Source of the DNA: Pseudomonas cedrina subsp. cedrina
Lineage (GTDB): Bacteria > Pseudomonadota > Gammaproteobacteria > Pseudomonadales > Pseudomonadaceae
DNA: 64,000 bases
Assembly (NCBI RefSeq): GCF_001983175.1
Contig: NZ_MNPW01000002.1
Span: 248,001 to 312,000, forward strand
Direction: 5' to 3'
A program made the position numbers and the translations under genes. Under the pieces are notes generated by a model. It searched no databases and was not told the DNA's origin. It was given only the letters and a program-made list of their open reading frames with translations. This document shows, piece by piece, positions 25,951 through 34,588 of the stretch. How positions within the stretch are numbered: the first letter of the stretch is position 1; each line of letters opens with the position of its first letter.

Positions 25951-26535
25951 TCAAAGGCTGAAATCACCCTCCGACACCAGCTCGCTCAGCGGCTTGCGCG
26001 GGCTCGGCATTTCACGGCCTTGCAGGTACTCGGGCAAGGTCGACTTGTCACCCAGCTTGCCGATCGCCACGGCGGCATGCAGCGCATAACCTTGCGGGAT
26101 TTTCAGCTCGTTGCGCGTCAGTTCCTGATCGAAGCCGGCCATGCCATGGGTGTGCCAGCCGCTGAGGCTGGCCTGCAGCGCCAAGTGGCCCCAGGCCGAG
26201 CCGGTGTCGAAGGTGTGCCACAGCGCCGGGGTTTCTTCGCTGGCGCCAGGGGCGATGAAATCGGTCTTGGAAGCGATGATCACCAGGGCCGACGCGTGCT
26301 GCGCCCAGCCACGGTTGAATTCATTGAGCAGGCCCAGGTAGCGTTCCCAGTCCGGTGTGTCACGGCGCGCGTAGAGAAACCGCCAGGGCTGCGAGTTGTA
26401 CGCCGAAGGCGCCCAGCGTGCGGCTTCGAAGAAGCTCAGCAGGGTCTCTTTGGCAATGCTCTCGCCGGTGAAGGCGCGGGGCGACCAGCGGTCGGTGAAC
26501 TGGGGATGAATCGGATAGTCGGCAACACGTGTCAT
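25951..26535 (-). CDS. nitroreductase family protein
   Basis: A 194-residue FMN-dependent oxidoreductase of the nitroreductase fold. Motifs: the N-terminal RWSPRAFTGESI, then ARWAPSAYNSQPWRFLYARR, which carries FMN-phosphate contacts, and the central segment SAWGHLALQASLSGWHTHGM. Such enzymes reduce nitro compounds or quinones with NAD(P)H; the physiological substrate is unknown. ATG 26535 precedes TRVADYPIHPQF. It is convergent with the effector-like gene. Confidence 0.9.
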   Translation of the reverse strand: MTRVADYPIHPQFTDRWSPRAFTGESIAKETLLSFFEAARWAPSAYNSQPWRFLYARRDTPDWERYLGLLNEFNRGWAQHASALVIIASKTDFIAPGASEETPALWHTFDTGSAWGHLALQASLSGWHTHGMAGFDQELTRNELKIPQGYALHAAVAIGKLGDKSTLPEYLQGREMPSPRKPLSELVSEGDFSL

Positions 26536-26690
26536 GGAGCAGTTCCTGATCGTTTAATTCGGTGCTCCAAGCTACTGCGCAGGCTCTAGGCTGACAAGCG
26601 TTGCAGCACCGCCAGTCGCCAGCGCTTGGCCCCAGGGGTCGTGGGCACTAGACTGGCGGCCTTTTCACCTACCGATACCGATGCAGAGCC

Positions 26691-27140
26691 ATGGCCGCCA
26701 AAGTCGAACCTTTCTGGATACGCAAAACCCTTGAGCACCTCGATCAGGAGGAGTGGGAGTCGTTGTGCGACGGCTGTGGCCTGTGCTGCCTGCAAAAGCT
26801 TGAGGATGAAGACGATAACAGCGTCTATTACACGCGGATCGCCTGCAAACTGCTCGACCTGAAGACCTGCCAGTGCACCGATTACCCCAACCGCCGCGCG
26901 TCCGTGCCCGATTGCATCCAGCTCACGCCGGGCCAGGCCGACCAGTTCAAATGGCTGCCGCCGACCTGCGGCTATCGCCTGGTCAGTGAGCGCAAGGACT
27001 TGCCGCTGTGGCACCACCTGGTCTGCGGCGACCGCGATGCGGTGCACCACGAACGCATTTCCCAGTCCGGGCGCATGCTCAGCGAAGGCAGCGTGCCCGA
27101 GGATGACTGGGAGGATTACCTGATTTTCCGCGCGGGCTAA
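26691..27140 (+). CDS. ycgN: YcgN family cysteine-cluster protein
   Basis: A 149-residue cytosolic protein of the YcgN (UPF0260) family. The cysteine pattern is visible: CDGCGLCC at about residues 26-33, then [16 protein letters not shown], and late Cys in PTCGYRL and LVCGDRD. The cysteines may bind a metal or FeS cluster. Function is not known. It stands alone, divergent from the nitroreductase, followed by a family C repeat. Confidence 0.92.
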   Translation: MAAKVEPFWIRKTLEHLDQEEWESLCDGCGLCCLQKLEDEDDNSVYYTRIACKLLDLKTCQCTDYPNRRASVPDCIQLTPGQADQFKWLPPTCGYRLVSERKDLPLWHHLVCGDRDAVHHERISQSGRMLSEGSVPEDDWEDYLIFRAG

Positions 27141-27153
27141 CAGGTGGGAGATT

Positions 27154-27275
27154 GATCGTTCCCACGCTCCGCGTGGTAACGCATCCTTTGACGCTCTGCG
27201 TCACCTCGCATTGCGCCGTTCGGCGGGACGCGGAGCGTCCTGGGCGGCATTCCCACGCAGAGCGTGGGAACGATC
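27154..27275. repeat. inverted repeat, family C copy 1
   Basis: A 122-bp element with ends GATCGTTCCCACGCTC and GAGCGTGGGAACGATC. Internal blocks such as GACGCGGAGCGTCC are themselves palindromic. A second copy lies at 42588. It separates two convergent genes. Confidence 0.88.
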
Positions 27276-27277
27276 AT

Positions 27278-27619
27278 TCAGCCAACGGTTTTTTCAGCCG
27301 CCACTTCCGCCCTGGTCTTCAGGTTCTTCAGCTCATCCCCGGCGCGCTCGATCTTCGCGCGCACGGTGTTCATTTCCTGGCGGCCGTGTTCCAGCTTGTC
27401 TTTGAGCGAGCAGTGCCCGGTGAAGCCACGGGCCAACGCCATGCCGCCGATTGCCACCTGGATCAAACCGAAAATCCCGCCACGGCGCAGGCCTTTGCCC
27501 ACCATTATCGCGCCGCCGGCCACCGAGCCGAAGCGTTCCCAGCCATGCACGTTTTGCGCGGGCTGGGTCTGGAATGGGGTGTGTTCGATGATAGGGCGCA
27601 TGGTTGTGCTGTCGCTCAT
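27278..27619 (-). CDS. DUF2892 (YgaP-like) membrane protein
   Basis: A 113-residue protein with the DUF2892 pattern: HGWERFGSVAGGAIMVGKGL, then two hydrophobic stretches (GGIFGLIQVAIGGMALARG) and the closing FTGHCSLKDKL. The C-terminal 35 residues are a charged coiled-coil-like helix (MNTVRAKIERAGDELKNLKT). ATG 27619 has GGAGA upstream; the frame is open to 27808 but that part is not family-like. Function unknown; it is probably an inner-membrane protein. Confidence 0.82.
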   Translation of the reverse strand: MSDSTTMRPIIEHTPFQTQPAQNVHGWERFGSVAGGAIMVGKGLRRGGIFGLIQVAIGGMALARGFTGHCSLKDKLEHGRQEMNTVRAKIERAGDELKNLKTRAEVAAEKTVG

Positions 27620-27687
27620 GGTCTGTCTCCAACAAGGGCTAGTGATAATAGGCTGACTACCCGCGGGTGCCGGATGTTCCGAAAATA

Positions 27688-28155
27688 TCAGTACTTGGGG
27701 CCCGAACGGGTGTTGTTGCCTTTGGCCAGTCGGTCGTAGAGCACCACGTTGACGGTGGCCGCAAGGTTCATGCAGCCGGTGGTCGGGATGTAGACCACGT
27801 CTTCGCACCAGTCGCGGATCTCTTTATCGAGGGAGCCGTCTTCCGGGCCGAAAATGTAGAGGGCGCGGTCGGGGTGGGTGTACTCAGGCAGGGGACGGGC
27901 GCCTTCCACCAGTTCCACGGCGACGGGAATGCAACCCAGGGGCAGGATTTTCTTCAGGTCATCGATACCGATCAGCGGAATGTCGTGATGGACCTTCTTG
28001 GTGTCGGTAATGAAGTCCCGGGCGCGCTCGTAACGCACGCCGGTGTAGAACACCGAGGCCACGCCGTAGCAACCGGCGGCACGCATGACCGAACCGACGT
28101 TTTCGGGGGATTTGGGGTTATACAGACCGATGCAGCTGTAGCGTTTATTGCCCAC
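27688..28155 (-). CDS. SpoU/TrmH-family RNA 2'-O-methyltransferase
   Basis: A 155-residue SPOUT methyltransferase. The three family motifs are present: NPKSPENVGSVMRAAGCYG (motif 1), LYIFGPEDGSL (motif 2) and YIPTTGCMNLAATVNVVLYD (motif 3, the knot). It is the catalytic domain alone, without an RNA-binding extension, as in small TrmL-like members. GTG 28155 (then GNKRYSCIGLYNP) fits remembered homologues. An ATG at 28206 in the same frame adds 17 residues and overlaps a TATAAT-like sequence, so it is probably upstream of transcription. The RNA target is not predictable. Confidence 0.85.
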   Translation of the reverse strand: MGNKRYSCIGLYNPKSPENVGSVMRAAGCYGVASVFYTGVRYERARDFITDTKKVHHDIPLIGIDDLKKILPLGCIPVAVELVEGARPLPEYTHPDRALYIFGPEDGSLDKEIRDWCEDVVYIPTTGCMNLAATVNVVLYDRLAKGNNTRSGPKY

Positions 28156-28220
28156 GGGGAAGGGTGCCTTGGCGAAAAAAAACGCGATTATACGGGCTTG
28201 GGACATGTGGTGTTTGGGCT

Positions 28221-28306
28221 ATCGCTATCGCGGGCAAGCCCGGCTCCCACATTTTTGAGTGTGTGAATACAGTCAAATGTGGGAGCTGGCTTGCCTGCGA
28301 TGGCGG
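28221..28306. repeat. family B inverted repeat, copy at 28.2 kb
   Basis: ATCGCTATCGCGGGCAAGCC and GGGAGCTGGCTTGCCTGCGA arms facing each other with a short spacer. It lies between two minus-strand genes. Confidence 0.85.
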
Positions 28307-28327
28307 CATAACTGCCGGCGAGGCGCT

Positions 28328-28702
28328 TCAGTCGTCCTTCTTCATCAACCCCGCCAACGCCGCAAACGGGTTGTGCGTCGCCTTGGCGATCGTCGGGCTG
28401 CTGGTGGAGCCTTCGCCGAAGTACTGCTGGTCGGTGTAGCGCGAGTGTTCGTTGTCATGGCAGTACAGGCACAGCAATTCCCAGTTGGAGCCGTCCTGGG
28501 GATTGTCGTCATGATTGTGGTTGCGGTGGTGCACGGTCAGCTCGCTCAGGCGCTTGCCGGCGAATTCACGGGCGCAACGGCCGCACACGTGGGGGTACAT
28601 TTTCAAGGCTTTGTCGCGGTAACCCATTTCACGGTCGCGCTGGGCATCGGCGAGGATGCGATCCAGCTTGGCGGTGTGGGAGGGCGGGTTGGTTGAGCTC
28701 AT
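28328..28702 (-). CDS. yajD: YajD-like HNH nuclease
   Basis: A 124-residue protein of the YajD family with an HNH nuclease fold. CGRCAREFAG holds the first zinc-type Cys pair, LTVHHRNHNHDDNPQDG the catalytic His region, and LLCLYCHDNEH the second Cys pair. The ATG at 28702 has the better spacing to GGAG; the ATG at 28705 is immediately upstream. The family is widespread and its biological role is not established. It is not next to any phage or restriction genes. Confidence 0.88.
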   Translation of the reverse strand: MSSTNPPSHTAKLDRILADAQRDREMGYRDKALKMYPHVCGRCAREFAGKRLSELTVHHRNHNHDDNPQDGSNWELLCLYCHDNEHSRYTDQQYFGEGSTSSPTIAKATHNPFAALAGLMKKDD

Positions 28703-28761
28703 CATGGCTCCTATATTTTGGTGGTCACGGACAGGCTTGATTCTAGCCGTTCACGGCGCAA

Positions 28762-29448
28762 TTAGCCCTTGAGCTTTTCGGCAATCCAGATGGTGTGCCG
28801 CGTGCCCTTGTTGCCATGGGCAAATACCTGCACTTCCTCGGCCTTGAAACCGGCCTTGCGCAGCTTGTCGCTGAACAGCCTGTCGGCGCTGGCCGACCAC
28901 ACGGCCAGCACGCCTTTGGGGCGCAGGGCCTTGGCGCACGCGGCTAGGCCACCGGCGGAGTAAAGCCAGCTGTTGGCCTTTTGCGTGAGGCCTTCGGGGC
29001 CGTTGTCCACATCCAGCATGATCGCGTCAAAGCCCTGGGGCTCGGCTTGCAGCACCTTGGCCACATCTTCCAGGCGGATCACCGTGCGTGGGTCCAGCAG
29101 CGGCCGGCCGGACTTTTCGCCCAGTGGCCCACGGTTCCATTCCACGACGCCGGGCACCAGCTCCGCCACTACCACTTCAGCGGTCTTGCCCAGATGCTTG
29201 AGCGCCGAAGCCAGGGTGAAGCCCATGCCCAAGCCACCGATCAATACCCGTGAATCCGGGCGTCCGGCGACTTTGCGGCAGGGAATCTCCGCCAGCGCAT
29301 CTTCGGAACCGTGCATGCGCGTGTTCATCAACTGGCCGCCGTCGCCGCCCTGGATCTTGATGACAAAATCTTCACCGTACTCGAACAGGCACAAGGCACC
29401 GCCGTTGTCGGGGATCGGGGTGGTGTCGAGCAGAACGAAACGTTTCAT
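28762..29448 (-). CDS. spermidine-synthase-like methyltransferase-fold protein
   Basis: A 228-residue protein with a Rossmann methyltransferase fold: VLIGGLGMGFTLASALK nucleotide-binding loop, VVVAELVPGVVEWNRGPLGE, and AIMLDVDNGPEGL in the substrate region. It resembles the spermidine synthase-like group but lacks the N-terminal beta-barrel of true SpeE. Substrate unknown. It stands as a single gene, about 60 bases upstream of the yajD-like gene on the same strand. Confidence 0.8.
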   Translation of the reverse strand: MKRFVLLDTTPIPDNGGALCLFEYGEDFVIKIQGGDGGQLMNTRMHGSEDALAEIPCRKVAGRPDSRVLIGGLGMGFTLASALKHLGKTAEVVVAELVPGVVEWNRGPLGEKSGRPLLDPRTVIRLEDVAKVLQAEPQGFDAIMLDVDNGPEGLTQKANSWLYSAGGLAACAKALRPKGVLAVWSASADRLFSDKLRKAGFKAEEVQVFAHGNKGTRHTIWIAEKLKG

Positions 29449-29526
29449 GGAAATCTCATTGGGAAGGGCATTCTTGCGCGGTTGGGAGTAGCCTTGTGAT
29501 ATTCCGGTCAGGCCATGGAGCCATCG

Positions 29527-29805
29527 ATGAAGTGCAGCATTCTAACGGTCATTGTGTTGAGCGCGCTCGCATCCGCTGCGGCGCAGGCTCAGGAATTGCA
29601 AACCGTACCGGTCGCGCCCGCCCCCACGCCAGGCGCGCCGGGCACCCCGACGCCGACACTGTATCCGCAAGTCACCCCGCCGGCCGTGCCCAAGACCAAC
29701 GGCTCGCCGCCCCTGGTGCCTATCGTGCTGCCGACGCCGCCGAAGGACCAGACCGTGCCCGGCCTGCAGCAAAACGACAGCAAGCCGAAGACGCCCGGTG
29801 GTTAA
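29527..29805 (+). CDS. proline-rich exported protein
   Basis: A 92-residue protein. The signal peptide MKCSILTVIVLSALASAAAQ is followed by a low-complexity Pro/Thr/Ala-rich tail (APAPTPGAPGTPTPTLYPQV) and a Lys-rich end, probably unstructured in the periplasm. ATG 29527 has GGAG six bases before it. Its last 4 bases overlap the stop of the convergent cNMP-binding gene. Function unknown. Confidence 0.7.
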   Translation: MKCSILTVIVLSALASAAAQAQELQTVPVAPAPTPGAPGTPTPTLYPQVTPPAVPKTNGSPPLVPIVLPTPPKDQTVPGLQQNDSKPKTPGG

Positions 29806-30275
29806 ACGTGTTGATTGAGTAATTGCCCATCCGCCATGCGCAGGCGTTTGGACAGGGCAATCGCAATCGCACGGATGATCTTGGCGGCCACCCTGGGCGC
29901 TTCGTTGAGCATCTTTTCCAGGGAGTCTTTGCCCAGGTTCAACAGCACGCAGTCACTGGCGGCCACGCAACTGGCCGAACGCCGCTCGCCGTCGAGCACG
30001 GCCATTTCGCCAAAGGCCCGGCCGCTGCGCAGGGTAGCGATGGTCAGGCGTTGGCCATCATGGTTGGCTTTCTGCACCGCCACCTGACCGCTGTGGATGA
30101 TGCACATGAAGGTGCCGGCATCGCCCTCGAGGAAAATCACCTCGTCGCGGGCAATGCTGCTGATATTGAAGTAGCCGGCGGCGATGTGAAAATCCTCCGG
30201 CAACAAAGGATCGAACAGGCCGCAGTCCATCAGCATGTCGCGGATTTCGTCATTGAGGAGCGTGGGTTGTGCCAT
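29802..30275 (-). CDS. cyclic-nucleotide-binding domain protein
   Basis: A 157-residue protein made almost wholly of one cNMP-binding (CRP-like) domain. The jelly roll contains VIFLEGDAGTFMCIIHSGQV, then the phosphate-binding cassette FGEMAVLDGERRSASCVAAS. There is no helix-turn-helix, so it is not a CRP-type transcription factor. It may act as a partner subunit or sensor for cAMP or another nucleotide. It lies 69 bases downstream of the oligopeptidase gene on the same strand and may be co-transcribed with it. Confidence 0.85.
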   Translation of the reverse strand: MAQPTLLNDEIRDMLMDCGLFDPLLPEDFHIAAGYFNISSIARDEVIFLEGDAGTFMCIIHSGQVAVQKANHDGQRLTIATLRSGRAFGEMAVLDGERRSASCVAASDCVLLNLGKDSLEKMLNEAPRVAAKIIRAIAIALSKRLRMADGQLLNQHV

Positions 30276-30344
30276 GGCTGCAATCTTGGTCCGTCAATCT
30301 TGTAGGGTGGTCCTTCGTTCAGACAGGACCACGGCGCTAAGTTC

Positions 30345-32387
30345 CTAAATCAATCCCAGTGCCTTGAACACAAATGCATATTCGAGTGCTACGTCACGCA
30401 ATCCCTGGTAACGACCGCTCATTCCGCCGTGGCCGGCGCCCAGTTCGGTCTTGAGCAACAGCAGGTTGTCGTCGGTCTTGGTGTCGCGCAGCCTGGCCAC
30501 CCATTTGGCCGCCTCCCAATACTGCACGCGGCTGTCGTTGTAGCCGGCGATCACCAGCATGGCCGGGTAGGCCTGGGCGCGCACGTTTTCGTACGGTGCG
30601 TAGGCCTTGATGCGTTCATACACCTCCGGCTCCTGCGGGTTGCCCCACTCGTCGTACTCGGTGACCGTCAGCGGCAACTCCGGGTCGAGCATGGTGTTGA
30701 GCACGTCGACGAACGGCACTTCGGCAATCGCCGCCTGGAACAGCTCAGGGCGCTGGTTGAGCACCGCGCCGATCAGCAGGCCGCCGGCACTGCCGCCGCT
30801 GATCACCAGTTGTTTGGAAGTGGTCAGGCCTTCGGCAATCAAGTGTTCGGCGCAGGCGATAAAGTCGCTGAACGTGTTCTGCTTGTGTTCCTGCTTGCCG
30901 TTGCGGTACCAGGCTTCGCCCAGCTCGCCGCCGCCGCGTACATGCGCAATCGCGAACGCCACGCCTCGGTCCAGCAGGCTCAGGCGGGCATGGGAAAACC
31001 ACGGATCAAGGCTTGAACCGTAGGCGCCGTAGCCATACAGGTACAGCGGCGTGGGCTTGCCGAGCTGGTCGCGCTTGACCACCAGGCTGATCGGCACCTG
31101 GGTGCCATCCGCCGAGGTGGCCCACAGGCGCTGGCTCACGTAGTCGTCCGCGTTGAACACGCCGAGCACCGGGGTTTCCTTGAGCACCTGTTGCGCGCCG
31201 CTGGCAAGCTCCAACTGGCGTACCTGGGCCGGGCGGTTCAGGGCTTCATAGCGCAGGCGAATCCTGTCGCTGGCAAATTCAAGGCTGTTCTGCACGTAGA
31301 GGCTATAGGCCGCATCGGGCAATTCGACGCGATAGGCCGGCACGCCCTGCGGGTGCACTTCGATCACCGGCAGGCCGCCGATGCGCAGGCTCAGGGTCAT
31401 GGCGCCGGTGTTCAGGCTCACGCCGTCGAGCATCACCTCGTCACTGTGGGGGATCAGGTTTTGCCACTCGTCCTCGGTCGGCACGTCGCCGATGTCTGTC
31501 GCCACGAACAGCGCGTAATTGATGCCGTCCCGGTTGCTGCGGATAAACCAGGTCCACGCGCCGTTCAACTGGCCGTGGTCGACGTCGTATTCATGGTCTT
31601 CGACCCGAGGCGCCAGGCAGGTGAACGCCAGATGCGGCTGGTCGGCGTCCAGCGCCCAGACTTCGCTGGTGGTCTTGCTGCCGAGCGAGAGCAGCAACTG
31701 GCGCTCGGAACTGGATCGGTAGCAGTGCAGGAAGAAACGGCCGTCGGGCTCGTGGAACACTTCCTGCGCCGCCGTGCCATCCAGGCGATAGCGATACAGC
31801 TTGTGCGGGCGGTGGGTGTCGTCCAGTTCGCCGAAGAACAGGGTCAGGCTGTCATTGGCCCAGATCATGCTGCCGTCGCAGTTCTCGAACGCCAGTTCGC
31901 TGACTTTGTCGGTGGCCAGTTCCTTCACGAACAGGGTGTAGATCTCTTCACCGCTGGTATCGAGGCTATAGGCCAGGCGCTGGTGGTCGGGGCTGATGCT
32001 GAACGCGCCGAGGGAGAAGAAACCGCCATTGGCCAGCACGTTCGGGTCCAGCAACAGTTGCTCGCTGCTTTCATCCACCTGGTGGCTGTCGTCGGCCGGG
32101 CGGCGGCAGCGGTAGTGGCGCGCGTATTCGTCACCGGCGGTGGTGCGGGTGTAGTACAGGTACGGGCCCCACGGCGAGGGCAATGAAAGGTCGGTCTCGA
32201 GGATGCGGCCCTTGATCTCCTCGAACAGGGTTTCGCGCAGCGCCTGCTGGTCGGCGAGCTGCGACTCCTGCCAGGCGTTTTCGGCCTTGAGGTAATCGAG
32301 CACTTCAACGCTGTCACGTTCTTGCAGCCAGGCGTATGGGTCTGGGCCTTGGGCCTTGCGGGCAATCGGGGGTGTCGATACAGGCAT
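30345..32387 (-). CDS. ptrB: oligopeptidase B (S9 prolyl oligopeptidase family)
   Basis: A 680-residue cytosolic serine peptidase, length close to E. coli PtrB (686). It has an N-terminal beta-propeller (about residues 70-400) and a C-terminal alpha/beta hydrolase domain. Catalytic residues: Ser533 in GGSAGG, Asp618 in YNDSRVQYWE and His653 in GAGHGGMSGR. Segments such as YGYGAYGSSLDPWFS and AHVRGGGELGEAWY match oligopeptidase B closely. The enzyme cleaves short peptides after Arg/Lys. The start ATG 32387 has an acceptable context. Confidence 0.92.
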   Translation of the reverse strand: MPVSTPPIARKAQGPDPYAWLQERDSVEVLDYLKAENAWQESQLADQQALRETLFEEIKGRILETDLSLPSPWGPYLYYTRTTAGDEYARHYRCRRPADDSHQVDESSEQLLLDPNVLANGGFFSLGAFSISPDHQRLAYSLDTSGEEIYTLFVKELATDKVSELAFENCDGSMIWANDSLTLFFGELDDTHRPHKLYRYRLDGTAAQEVFHEPDGRFFLHCYRSSSERQLLLSLGSKTTSEVWALDADQPHLAFTCLAPRVEDHEYDVDHGQLNGAWTWFIRSNRDGINYALFVATDIGDVPTEDEWQNLIPHSDEVMLDGVSLNTGAMTLSLRIGGLPVIEVHPQGVPAYRVELPDAAYSLYVQNSLEFASDRIRLRYEALNRPAQVRQLELASGAQQVLKETPVLGVFNADDYVSQRLWATSADGTQVPISLVVKRDQLGKPTPLYLYGYGAYGSSLDPWFSHARLSLLDRGVAFAIAHVRGGGELGEAWYRNGKQEHKQNTFSDFIACAEHLIAEGLTTSKQLVISGGSAGGLLIGAVLNQRPELFQAAIAEVPFVDVLNTMLDPELPLTVTEYDEWGNPQEPEVYERIKAYAPYENVRAQAYPAMLVIAGYNDSRVQYWEAAKWVARLRDTKTDDNLLLLKTELGAGHGGMSGRYQGLRDVALEYAFVFKALGLI

Positions 32388-32477
32388 GGATTATTCTCTA
32401 TCTGGCGGACGGTGGCAGGCATTGCAGCCGCGACTCGCAAAAGCCGTTATCATAGCCGCCTGTTTGCCAACCTTGCC

Positions 32478-32948
32478 ATGGACACCATGACCGAGAACGA
32501 CTATCTGATCGCTTGGGGCCTTTACGCCTTCGCCGCCTTGGGCTGCCTGCTGGTGTGGTGGCGCATCACCCGCTGGATCTGGCGCTGGCTGCGCGAGCCG
32601 CTGCAATTGCTGATGGCGGTGTTGCTGTTCAGCCCGACCATCGTCGATCCGGTCAAGACCCAGTTCGCGCCGGCCGTGGCCATCACCGCCCTGGACCTGG
32701 TGCTCAAGGTCGGCAACAACGCCTGGCGGGCCATTTCCGATTTGTTCATGTACACCCTGATCGCCTTTGGCGTGTACCTGGTGATTGTGCTGATCCGCTG
32801 GCCCATCGAGCGCGCCGCCAACGCCCGCCGCGAGCGCAAGGCCGCCGCCGATGCGGCATTGGCCGCCGAACCGCCTGAAGACGAAGACGACGTGCCTTTT
32901 CGGCGTCCCGCACCGGTGAGCGGCATGCGGGTCGAACCGCGCCTTTAA
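32478..32948 (+). CDS. small membrane protein beside class II amidotransferase gene
   Basis: A 156-residue membrane protein. Helices are visible at about 8-28 (YLIAWGLYAFAALGCLLVWW), about 42-58 and about 86-112 (DLFMYTLIAFGVYLVIVLIR), with an Arg/Ala-rich cytosolic tail (RRERKAAADAALAAEPPEDE). ATG 32478 or 32487 are possible starts. The stop is 30 bases before the amidotransferase gene, so they probably form an operon. Family not recognised. Confidence 0.72.
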   Translation: MDTMTENDYLIAWGLYAFAALGCLLVWWRITRWIWRWLREPLQLLMAVLLFSPTIVDPVKTQFAPAVAITALDLVLKVGNNAWRAISDLFMYTLIAFGVYLVIVLIRWPIERAANARRERKAAADAALAAEPPEDEDDVPFRRPAPVSGMRVEPRL

Positions 32949-32978
32949 CGTTGTCCGCCCTGCAGCGAGAGCCCCGGC

Positions 32979-33755
32979 ATGTGTGAATTATTGGGCATGA
33001 GTGCCAACGTCCCCACCGATATCGTGTTCAGCTTTACCGGGCTGATGCAGCGCGGTGGGCGCACCGGCCCCCACCGTGACGGTTGGGGCATTGCCTTCTA
33101 CGAAGGCCGTGGCCTGCGCCTGTTCCAGGACCCGGCGGCGAGCAGCGAGTCGGAAGTCGCGCTGCTGGTGCAGCGTTACCCGATCAAGAGCGAAGTGGTG
33201 ATCGGCCATATCCGCCAGGCCAACGTCGGCAAGGTCAGCCTGGCCAACACCCACCCGTTCGTACGCGAACTGTGGGGGCGCAACTGGTGTTTCGCCCACA
33301 ACGGCCAGTTGGCGGATTTCAACCCGCGCGCAACCTTCTACCGCCCGGTCGGCGATACCGACAGTGAAGCGGCGTTCTGCGATTTGCTCAACCGCGTCCG
33401 CGAAGCCTTTCCCGAGCCGGTGGACCTTGAAAAAGTCCTGCCGGACCTCATCACCGCCTGCGCCGAATACCGCAGCAAAGGCGTCTTCAACTGCCTGCTC
33501 AGCGATGGCGACTGGCTGTTTTGCTACTGCTCGACAAAGCTGGCGCAGATTACCCGCCGCGCGCCATTTGGCCCGGCGCGCTTGAAAGATGTCGACGTGA
33601 TCGTCGATTTTCAGGCTGAAACCACGCCCAATGACGTAGTCACCGTGATCGCCACCGAGCCGTTGACCGACAATGAAAACTGGACCCGTTACGAACCGGG
33701 CCAATGGAGCCTGTGGCGACGCGGTGAATGCGTCAGCCAGGGCGTTACCGAGTAA
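32979..33755 (+). CDS. class II glutamine amidotransferase (YafJ-like)
   Basis: A 258-residue Ntn-type amidotransferase. Cys2 (MCELLGMS) becomes the N-terminal nucleophile after Met removal. Family motifs: [45 protein letters not shown] and [14 protein letters not shown]. It matches the YafJ group, which lacks a synthase partner domain, so its amide acceptor is unknown. It is flanked by two small membrane-protein genes on the same strand. Confidence 0.9.
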   Translation: MCELLGMSANVPTDIVFSFTGLMQRGGRTGPHRDGWGIAFYEGRGLRLFQDPAASSESEVALLVQRYPIKSEVVIGHIRQANVGKVSLANTHPFVRELWGRNWCFAHNGQLADFNPRATFYRPVGDTDSEAAFCDLLNRVREAFPEPVDLEKVLPDLITACAEYRSKGVFNCLLSDGDWLFCYCSTKLAQITRRAPFGPARLKDVDVIVDFQAETTPNDVVTVIATEPLTDNENWTRYEPGQWSLWRRGECVSQGVTE

Positions 33756-33766
33756 GGATATCGACC

Positions 33767-34309
33767 ATGTTGCTCAGTTATCTGCGGTTGGTGCTGTTCG
33801 CCATTGGCCTGTTGGTCGGCGTGCAAGTGCCGGGTTTCATCAATGACTACGCCAAGCGCGTCGAGGCCCACCTGATCGAGGCGCAGACCGGCCTGAGCGG
33901 GTTCGAAACCACCGCGCGGCAGTTCTTCAACGGGGATCTGCAGGCGTTGGTCGCGCATTATCGCGCCAGTGATGACCCAGTGTTCCAGAGCGACGCCAAC
34001 AGCCTGGGCGCGATGCTCGACCGCCAGGTGGCGTTGGACAAACAATTCCAGGCCATGCAAGGCCCCTGGTACATCCGCGCCCTGCAAGTGGCGGTCGCGG
34101 CCGATCCGGACATTCGCCGGGAAACCTGGAATGGCTACAGCTATCAGATCCTGCTGACCCCCGAAGCCATGGGCTGGGGGCTGGGCGGGGCGATGTTGCT
34201 GTCGTTCGGCATCGAATGCCTGTTCCGCCTGATCGATTGGGTGGTGTTGGGCGGCAGGCGCCTGCGCCAGAGCCGGCCGATCGAAGAGCGTGACCTCAAA
34301 GGCCTCTGA
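33767..34309 (+). CDS. DUF2937 family membrane protein
   Basis: A 180-residue protein. The N-terminal helix LRLVLFAIGLLVGVQVPGF is followed by a long helical extracytoplasmic part (AQTGLSGFETTARQFFNGDL) and a C-terminal hydrophobic helix (GGAMLLSFGIECLF). It matches DUF2937 by length and layout. ATG 33767 has AAGGA upstream, 11 bases after the amidotransferase stop. Function unknown; co-transcription with the two upstream genes is likely. Confidence 0.8.
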   Translation: MLLSYLRLVLFAIGLLVGVQVPGFINDYAKRVEAHLIEAQTGLSGFETTARQFFNGDLQALVAHYRASDDPVFQSDANSLGAMLDRQVALDKQFQAMQGPWYIRALQVAVAADPDIRRETWNGYSYQILLTPEAMGWGLGGAMLLSFGIECLFRLIDWVVLGGRRLRQSRPIEERDLKGL

Positions 34310-34321
34310 AGGCCGACTCGG

Positions 34322-34588
34322 TCAATGTGGGAGCTGTGATAGCCATTGGTATCTACATCACTTTCAAGGCTGACATATCTCTCTGTAGTGAGCGGGCTTG
34401 TCCCGCGCTGGGTGGCGAAGCGGCCCCAAACCAGGCGAATTGGCTTTGTCTGAAACTGCGCGGTGTCTTTATTGGGGCGGCTTCGCCACCCAGCGCGGGA
34501 CAAGCCCGCTCACTACACATTGCTTATGCGCCTCGGAAGATGTGTAGATACCAGGCTGCAATGCAGGCAAGCCAGCTCCCACAGTTTT
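34322..34588. repeat. composite repeat: family B arms with nested family A copy 4
   Basis: Left part AATGTGGGAGCTGTGATAGC, then GGTATCTACATCACTTTC and GGCTGACATATCTCT, resembles the left part of the composite at 16958. Family A copy 4 follows, then GATGTGTAGATACC and a family B arm. The two composites share the same nested order. Confidence 0.82.
34385..34516. repeat. REP-like inverted repeat, family A copy 4
   Basis: A 132-bp family A element with inner arms TGGCGAAGCGGCC and GGCTTCGCCACC. Nested inside the composite repeat. Confidence 0.9.

Noticed and set aside
28190..28206. ATG at 28206 as start of the RNA methyltransferase
   Set aside because: The extra 17 residues contain a TATAAT-like DNA sequence and a poly-Phe run, and do not fit the family; GTG 28155 fits better.
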